From: Sciurus carolinensis
Taxonomy: Eukaryota; Chordata; Mammalia; Rodentia; Sciuridae
Direction of reading: 5' to 3'
Length of the DNA stretch: 64,000 nt
NCBI RefSeq assembly: GCF_902686445.1
Contig: NC_062213.1
Span: 40,560,741-40,624,740, forward strand
How positions within the stretch are numbered: position 1 is the stretch's first letter; every line of letters starts with the position of its first letter. The notes under the pieces were generated by a model. That model saw only the letters and a program-made list of their open reading frames with translations, did no database searches and had not been told where the DNA came from. A program made the position numbers and the translations under genes. Shown here one piece after another: positions 57,304 to 64,000 of this stretch.

Positions 57304-58076
57304 CTAGAGGTGGGAGGGGAGAGGGTGGAGAGAGAAAAAAAGTCAGGAGGATAAGTATTGTTATGTCTCAATAATACAAAAAATAGTAACTAAAAAAATG
57401 TTTTGAAATTCTCAAGTTTTTTGTTTAGGTTTTCAAGTCCTAATCGAATATTCTGAAGTTGAGTCTATATTTGGTTTCCCCCTTTCCTTTTAATCCCAAT
57501 GTATTATTAGATATGACCATATGGAAATAAAATATTCAACCAGTTTTGACCTAGAGAAAGCGCCACTTTTTGGGAGATGGGGGTCTGGCTGTGTTGCACA
57601 GACTGTTCTTAAACTCCTGGACTTCAGTGATCTTCCTGCCTCAACTTCTCCAGTAGGTGGAACTATAGGTGTGTGCCATGGCACTCAGTCACCATTTAAA
57701 ATGGCTCAGCTTAACTAATACAAGAGAAAAAAGGGTACTATGGACACCAGCGGTAGCAGAAGAGAGAGAGGGAGGAGAAAAAGTATGAAACAATTTGAAG
57801 CCTCAACACATATGCAAAGAAAAAGGGAGATGGACCAGACAGGTAGGCAGGAACCCAATCTTCCTCTGTTCTTGGCCTCTTGCTTTCTCCTTCAGTTATT
57901 TTAGCAACTTGGCTCTCACAACTGAAGTTCACAAGAGTCAAAGGAATCCAGCATTTGCAGAAGGAAGGGTTGCTCAATTACTCCATTAAACTTCTAAGAT
58001 CAGAATCCTCACACTTGTATACAAGAAAAACAGAGTACAGAAGTACACAAAAGAACCAAAATAGAGAATTTCTTAC
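57304..58076 (-). other. MTDH: MTDH last intron
   Basis: 773 bp between verified donor and acceptor. Contains an old 7SL-derived monomer in inverse orientation at about 57565-57692 (GTGTTGCACAGACTG ... CTCCTGGACTTCAGTGATC); otherwise nothing recognised. Confidence 0.85.
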
Positions 58077-58233
58077 TCTGTGAAGGAGGCACACTATTTT
58101 GCTTGGTGTTTGACTTGGATTTTTCTGTCTCTTGTAGCATTGGTGGCACTTGGGAAGAGCTTTTGTCAGAATCACTTTTTGATAAGATAACAGATGGCTC
58201 GGTAGGAACAGCAGGTGGAAGGGTCTTGATAGG
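58077..58233 (-). CDS. MTDH: MTDH penultimate exon
   Basis: 157 nt: 52 codons plus one base. Acceptor CCAAAATAG at 58234-58235; begins PIKTLPPAVPTEPSVI and ends QNSVPPSQ, with donor CAGA|GTAAGA at 58076/58075. A serine/lysine/proline-rich, low-complexity part of the cytosolic/nuclear tail (SKSDSDKSSSQVPPM, ETEKSKSNTKQ). It matches the human segment with a few conservative changes (as recalled), corresponding to about residues 508-559 of 582. Confidence 0.95.
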
Positions 58234-60107
58234 CTATTTTGGATAAAATTACCTCAGATGTTTATAAAATTTTCAAATAAAATTAAGTATCATATTAATA
58301 TCAAGAAGCTATTTGGCAGAAGTAAACACTACGATGGTTTCTAAGTTATCAGTAGAAGCACCGCAACTCATGTCTGCCCTCTAGTGATGTGACCGAATAA
58401 CCAAGACTTATTTATAGAGGTTAAGATAAAAACAGAAGGTATAAAATTATAAAATGTCTAATGACATTCACTCGAATCCAAGGGAATGATCCCATTTTCA
58501 TTAACTTTTATATTTCAATGTCATTATAAATAGCACTTTTAAAAAAAAATTTATTTTTATTGTAAACAAATGGGATACGTTTCTGTTTGTACATGGAGTA
58601 ACAGCATACCATTTGCATATTCATACATTTACATAGAGTAATGATGTTTGATTCATTCCGTTAATAAATAGCACTTTTTAATATTCTTTAGCCATTCAAT
58701 GGTTCTGCTGACTTCCCATCAACTCTTAACTCTTCATAACTTATGAAAGATAAAGTAGTGAACTTTTGACTAACAGTAGTTGATACTTGCTTCTTCTCTG
58801 TTATCTACAAGCTGGCTGTGGGTACCAGTCCTACTGATTCAAGCAACTAGTAACACTTAGGTTCAAATCTTCAGACTTATCCAGTCTGGCAGTAAAATAA
58901 GAATGTTAAAGGAGGGCCTGGATATATATATATATATCCACTGAAGTACATTCCAGTGCTTTCAAACTCTCAATCCTCCTGCTGCCTCAGTCTCTTGAGT
59001 AACTGGCACTACAGGTGTGTGTCACCATCTGTGGCAGGGCCTAAATTCTTGAGACTTGCTGTTTCTTACCTTACTGAGGCATAACCATTAATGAATAGTC
59101 AGGACCAGTTAATACTAAAAATCCTAGTATTTGGAGTGTCTTGAGGCTGTGAGAGATCAGATTATTTCACTGGCTAGCTCTACCTGTGATCATTATTCTG
59201 AACTTCCTATAGAAACAAGGGTAAGTAATGTTTCTATTGCTCTTCTTCTTCCAGTCTCCATGGGTTCAGGAATGTCCAACAGTAAAAGGACATTAGAAAA
59301 GCGGTATGAATAAAGGCAAATATTAGTATTCCTTAATTCTATTTCAGGTATCTGAAGTTATACTGTCACTGCTTGGTTTATCTTTCATAATGTTACCTGT
59401 ATCTATTCCATATCCAAAATTAATTGCATATTTTCAATCATTTTCCCCTCTATCTTACCACTTATTTACAGTAAATCATAGAAGGGCTCAAATATTCTTT
59501 ACAAGATGGCTTTTGAAAAGGATTTAAATACAACACCAAAATGCCTCAGTCTCCCAAGCTGCTAAGATCACAGGCATTTGCCACCATGCCCAGCTAAGGG
59601 GCCATTATTATCTAAAATAAAAATAAGGGTTATTTAAACACAGCACTGTGATATTAATAAAGTAAATATGATAATTGAGAGGGCTATTATAAGATTAAAG
59701 AGAAGGTAACATATATGGCATGAATGGGCTGAAAAAAGGGATGACTCATCCAGGGTAGGGTGAAAACAAATGAGATTTCACCATACTATTCAGAATGGCA
59801 AGCACTTATAATATGTCACTTATATTATTTCAGAAATAATATTTCTGAAAATTACCATTTAATATTTTCAGATTACATGTGATCATGGAAAGCAAAACTG
59901 GACAAGGGGGAACTGCTGTGTAGATTTTACTACTGACAGATATGGCTATGGGCAAATTATTCAACTTCTCAGCATCATTTATATGATGGGTCCTACCTTC
60001 TCTTGAGGTTGTTTGTGGATTAGTCTGTGTATTTAAAGTACTTAGCACAGTGCTTCAATGAAATTTTAATTATGACACAATTCTTGAGTCAATGCCTTAA
60101 AAATTAC
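58234..60107 (-). other. MTDH: MTDH intron
   Basis: 1874 bp. Holds an inverse L1 3' scrap at about 58541-58665 flanked by AAATAGCACTTTT, an (AT)n at 58922-58936 joined to an inverse B1 piece (to about 59035), another B1 piece at 59542-59600 and a MIR at about 59925-60060. Confidence 0.8.
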
Positions 60108-60248
60108 CTGGCTATTTTTGATGAGAACTTCAACTGGATCACTAGTGCTTGTGGTCTTCAAGGAAAAAGCTTTTTCTTGTTTTGGACGGGCTTTAGAGGT
60201 ATTCACTGGAAGCTCTTCTCTAATCTCTTTTTCTAATTCTTCTGTGTC
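60108..60248 (-). CDS. MTDH: MTDH exon (residues ~461-507)
   Basis: Exactly 47 codons in phase 0. Acceptor TTTCTCTGTAG at 60249-60250, donor AGCCAG|GTAATT at 60107/60106. Begins DTEELEKEIREELPV and ends DPVEVLIKNSQ. It matches human metadherin with Glu for Asp, Ala for Thr and a few other changes (as recalled). The next exon upstream, carrying the long lysine run of the second nuclear signal, was not found up to 64000, so it lies beyond the window. Confidence 0.95.
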
Positions 60249-60464
60249 CTACAGAGAAAAGTAATTTATTAGGTGATAGAAATCATTCATTCTTTACTAA
60301 TTAAAATCTATTTTGTTTCTTGTCCTGAAGATGCCAAAAGAAAATAATTTCATTTCAGAAGTTGTCCAAGCAACTTCTGAAACATACTGATCACTTCTGC
60401 TTTTTCCAGGGAGTTACATCAATTGTGAATGGGGAAGGGAAAAAAAAAAAAAAAAGACATAAAA

Positions 60465-60655
60465 GCTGGACATGGTCATGCATGTCTGTAATCCCAGCTA
60501 CTTGGGAGGCTGAGGTAAAAGGATTACAAGATGGAGGATGGCTTCAGCAACATAGAAAAACCTTGTTTCAAAATTAAAAATAAAGGGTTGGGGATGTAGC
60601 TTGAACGTAAAACAATACTGGAGTTCAATCTTCAGTACAAGGGAAAAAAAATAAA
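60465..60655 (+). repeat. B1-dID SINE
   Basis: AGCTGGACATGGTCATGCAT start; diverged ID half GGGTTGGGGATGTAGCTTGA. Confidence 0.9.
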
Positions 60656-60846
60656 GAAAAAAAAATTTTCACTTAATGACTTTTTCAGAGAACAAAATAT
60701 TTATACATATATAGTAAAAAGGACAAACAGCAAATTCAAATTTTGGCCATACCACAGTCTAGGTATTTAATCTTAGGGACAAATCAGTTGTTTCCCCAGA
60801 GTCTCAGTTTCTTCAACTGCATTAAATAAAGTTTGCCTAGAAAATT

Positions 60847-63084
60847 CTTTTTTCATAAAAATGCATTTTTTATTCAGTAAGCATTAAAGAAAAAAAAAAA
60901 ACAGAACACTGTTTCATATTCCTTCCCCTCATGCAAATGGTTCTCAAACAAGATTCTTCAAATTTTATGTTTTTTCCATTGTAGTTCATTCTTTTGCTTC
61001 TTCATCATCAGATTCAACTTGGGCAAACATGATTTTGGGCCGAGTCTTGGAATAAGCTGGAGAAACCCAATACAGGTTGTCTTCTGCTGCTCTGGCATGA
61101 TGCAAAATGGCTTCCCTGGGATTATTGTCATCCGTCTTGTCCAGAGTGATGTTCTTCACAATGTAGGATGAAAGAGTTCCCCCATGGGTTCCAACTTGGC
61201 CACTACGACCTGGGCCTGCTACAGGAGGTTCAGGTTTGTGCGACTTTAGGGGGTCCAGTCTGTCCTCTAGCTGTTTCCTGGTACTCCACTGGCAGAGCTT
61301 GTGGAACACAGGCGAGGCATGAGGGGTAATGATGTAGTCCTGGGTTAGAGTCTCAGCTTGTTTTCCCTTCTGCTGGGTTTTAACCACGCATAATTTTGCT
61401 CCCCTCTGACTCTTATTGGGGTCATAACAGACTTTCACCAATCCATTTCCAGTTCCAACCATGATCTGGTTCAGCTTTGGATGCCACAGACAGTGCACAA
61501 CACTTGCATCAGTGACGTCTATTTCATACACTCTTTGGAAAGTTCTGTGCTCAAAGAAAATGTGTTTGCCACTGCCATACCCCCTTTGAACAGAGGTACC
61601 AGTGACTATGAGTTTATCATCTGGACCGAAACAGCAGTCAGTCATTGGGAACATGGTGGGAAGACCCAAGGCTGAAAACAGTGGCTTATTAAATTGTTGG
61701 ATGTCCCATAATTTTATTTATTTATTTTTTATTTATTTATTTATTTTTTTTGCTGTACTAGGGATTTGAACCCAGGGCCTACCAACTAAGCTATATCCCC
61801 AGTCCTGTCCCATAATTTTAATGTATCATCACCTCCACGAGAGGCAAGCACATTACCATCATAGGAAAAAGTAACACAAGAAGTGTCTGTGCCTGGGTCA
61901 TGAGCCTGTTTATAGTGGAATTTAGGATGAACAGTTAAATTGTGATCCCATATCTGTATGCTTCCATTCTGGCAGGCAGCTGCTATGAGGTTTCCATCTC
62001 TACTATATGTGCATGTAGTAGAAATCAATTTTTTACCCTGCATTGTCCGTGGTTTAAACACACTTTTTTGCTTCCCTGGATTTTCAACTTCCCATATCCT
62101 AACAGTCGCATCATTTGAGCAAGTCATAAATTCTCCCTTTATTTTGGGATGCCATGAGCCAGTATGAAGCACTGCTGTATGACCCTTTGTGTTGGCCATG
62201 TCCACAATATACTGGTCTCCCATTATACATCCCATTACTTCAAAACCATCTCTATCAATCACCTTGGCCTGTGAGCTTCCAGATACAATAAGAATCATGT
62301 CTCCTGTGTTACTGTACTGTAATGACTTGATCTGATGACATTTATAGGGCTGAAGGGATCAAAATGCCTTAAAAGAAGCGTCCATTCCAGCAAAGTCCCA
62401 AAATTTAACACTGATCATATCCTCCAGTCACCAAATGGGCACCTGAGGGATCCAGACCCAAAGCAGAAACTGTTTTAGCTTCAGTGTTATCTCATGTGAG
62501 TCAGGAATCTTTTGGACAGGATTTTCCTCTTCTCCTTCATCATCATCATCCTCTTCTTCAAAAAGTGGTGGGTTAAAGGCCCAAGGATATCTTCCTCCAT
62601 AAGATTAACTGATTCTTCTAACATTTTAGGGGGTAAAGGAGGGCCAATTCACTCATCAGAAGAAGAATCAGACCTGCCTTCACTTTCACTGCTGCTGGTG
62701 TCCCTGGATAATGATTTTGAGCAATCTCTGGCCATATTGGAGCCTGATGGTCTGGGTTCAATATCTTCATTTTGTCTTTTTAACTCTTTCTCTCTGTTCA
62801 TTTCTTCTTCTTCTTCTCTTGCTTCCAGTGTCTTCTGACTTCTTTCCACAGCTGTTCTTCGAGTTTGCTCAAACACAGCTTCCAAGTCAAAGGTGCGGGC
62901 TTTTTTTCTGAACCCCATGAAGCCCATGGTAACCACCAGCTCTGGGTCGGGTCCTGACACATCTGAGCCTGTCACTTAGCTGGGCCCCGAGCGCTCCATA
63001 GCCCGAACACTGGGAAATGTCCTGCAGCTGCAGCCCACACCAGTGCTGCACACAGCCTGCAACTGGAGAGGAAGTATCTCCTCC
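60847..63084 (-). pseudogene. WDR70: WDR70 processed pseudogene
   Basis: Near full-length, intronless copy of WD-repeat protein 70 (human 654 residues; parent linked to chromatin and DNA-damage responses). ATG at 62999-62997 (MERSGPS), then codon 8 is TAA (62978-62976). The N-terminal part follows (ARTFDLEAVFEQTRRTAVE). Further damage: TGA at 62651-62649, frame slips in the acidic stretch (about 62520-62600) and near 62430, TGA at 62361-62359, an ID SINE at 61717-61805, and a one-base shift near 61003 after which NELQWKKHKI is followed by the ancestral stop (60960-60958). WD-repeat wording such as GSWHPKIKGEFMTCSNDATV is well kept. 3' UTR has AATAAA (60874-60869) and a short A-tail (60853-60848). 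Flanked by TGCCTAGAAAATT at 60834-60846 and 63085-63097. Same strand as the host gene MTDH. Confidence 0.96.
61717..61805 (-). repeat. ID SINE inside WDR70 pseudogene
   Basis: Shortened inverse ID with (ATTT)n tail. 15-bp duplication TGTCCCATAATTTTA at 61702-61716 and 61806-61820; the duplicated bases are WDR70 coding sequence (LKLWD), so insertion came after retroposition. Confidence 0.95.
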
Positions 63085-63097
63085 TGCCTAGAAAATT

Positions 63098-63559
63098 TCT
63101 AAGCCCTATCTAAATTTTAATATGTTTCCATTCTTGTCCTTTAGGCTTTCAAAAAGTTGCAACGAAATAATACTAAATCATAGTATATGCTTAGTTATAC
63201 AAAATAAATATGAATATATTAAGTATGACGATTACTGTGAATTATACTATTCTTCAGCTAACATGTACTGTAAATGGTGGTTCTTTCTTTTTTTTTAAAA
63301 ACATGCAAATTTGTTCAGCATAAAAGGTTTAGACAGTAATCCAACACTGTGATATGAATTTAAGCTTAGCAGGTAACTTTATAAGTGTGCATCAGAAGAC
63401 AATGATTTATTTCTATCCTAAGTAGAATTCCAACAGTGAAAGACCAACAACTGAAAACAACTACCAAAAAAAGAAAAATTCCAAAATGTAGTGATCTTTT
63501 ATGAATAGGATACTATGAACTATGTTCTCTGTGTACAATTTTATGGCTATTTCATTTAA
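63098..63559. other. Unassigned MTDH intron DNA
   Basis: AT-rich; nothing recognised. Confidence 0.5.
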
Positions 63560-63755
63560 ATTTTTTTTTTTTTTGGTACTGGGGATAAAACCCAGGGGCA
63601 CTTAACCACTGAGCCACATACCCAACCCTTTTTATATTTTATTTTGAGACAGGGTCTTGCTGGGTTGCAGAGACTGGCTTTGAACTTGAGATCATCCTGC
63701 CTCAGCCTCCCAAGCCTCTGGGATTACAGGCGTGGGACACTGCACCCAGCTGATA
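63560..63755 (-). repeat. B1-dID SINE
   Basis: Inverted: GGTACTGGGGATAAAACCCA ... GGGATTACAGGCGTGGGACA. Confidence 0.92.
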
Positions 63756-63907
63756 TTTCGTTTAATTCTTAAAACCTCCTAGGCAGTTAAATAACTTCTG
63801 CAAAGCAAAACCCCAACAAAAACCAAGTAAAAGGCAGAATGGGAACCTGAATACAGATCTGACTCTAAACCCAGAAAACTTTACTCAATATATTTTAAAA
63901 AACAGAT

Positions 63908-64000
63908 CAGCTGGGCACAGTGGTGCACACCTGTAATTCCAGCAGCTCAGAAGGCTTAGGCAGGAGGATTTCAAGTTCAAAGCTAGCATCAGCAAAGTGA
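63908..64000 (+). repeat. B1-dID SINE, cut by window end
   Basis: AGCTGGGCACAGTGGTGCAC start of a B1 half. Confidence 0.9.

Larger units (their letters stand above)
60249..64000 (-). other. MTDH: MTDH intron (3' part)
   Basis: At least 3.75 kb. Dominated by the WDR70 retrocopy, plus SINEs at 60465-60655, 63560-63755 and 63908-64000, and a worn MIR near 60750-60840. Confidence 0.8.

Noticed and set aside
60986..62999. A functional WD-repeat gene
   Set aside because: The 227- and 170-residue frames look coding, but lesions, lack of introns, flanking duplications and an inserted SINE show a processed pseudogene.
1..64000. CRISPR array, operon, phage or other prokaryotic system
   Set aside because: Spliced genes, SINEs and LINEs show nuclear mammalian DNA; the repeated blocks are dispersed retrotransposons, not regularly spaced repeats.

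Overview
This is vertebrate, specifically rodent, genomic DNA, most likely from a squirrel-family (sciurid) animal. The window is full of tRNA-derived ID SINEs (recognisable by a box-A-like GGGCTGGGGATGTAGCTCAG start) and of dimeric B1-dID SINEs, in which a 7SL-derived B1 unit is joined to an ID unit. That mix, together with L1, L2, MIR, MER2/Tigger and MaLR relics, points to Sciuridae. The exact species cannot be read from the sequence. No prokaryotic feature, CRISPR array or tRNA/rRNA gene is supported.

Two real protein-coding genes are present, both on the minus strand. At the right, three exons (60108-60248, 58077-58233, 57233-57303) encode the last ~122 residues of metadherin (MTDH/AEG-1), followed by a repeat-poor 3' UTR to about 55.6 kb. 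About 34 kb further along the direction of transcription, a CpG island (about 20.64-21.44 kb) holds exon 1 of LAPTM4B (coding 21010-21108, splice donor at 21009/21008). Everything from 21009 down to 1 is LAPTM4B intron 1. The MTDH then LAPTM4B head-to-tail order matches the gene order I know from human 8q22.1.

Two processed pseudogenes are intact enough to date the layering of insertions. A near full-length WDR70 retrocopy (60847-63084, minus strand) lies in an MTDH intron, in the same orientation as MTDH. It is flanked by 13-bp target-site duplications, carries several stops and frameshifts, and is itself interrupted by an ID SINE with a 15-bp duplication. An SKA2 retrocopy (43331-44130, plus strand) lies in the intergenic region with a 12-bp duplication and an A tail.

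The rest is transposon-derived or unassigned non-coding DNA. Notable elements are a solo LTR (113-936) inside a SINE with a perfect 6-bp duplication, three related LTR relics at 10.8, 13.5 and 16.3 kb, a MER2-type DNA transposon split by an LTR-like insertion (29.8-30.8 kb), an L1 split by a MaLR LTR (38.5-39.5 kb), and two ID SINEs inserted in succession at the same target (54.8-55.05 kb). I found no evidence for a new multi-gene biological system. The most useful leads are the in-frame LAPTM4B N-terminal extension, the CLEAR/CRE-type sites at its promoter, and the same-strand WDR70 retrocopy in MTDH. Family names of repeats come from recognition by eye, and boundaries without stated duplications are approximate.
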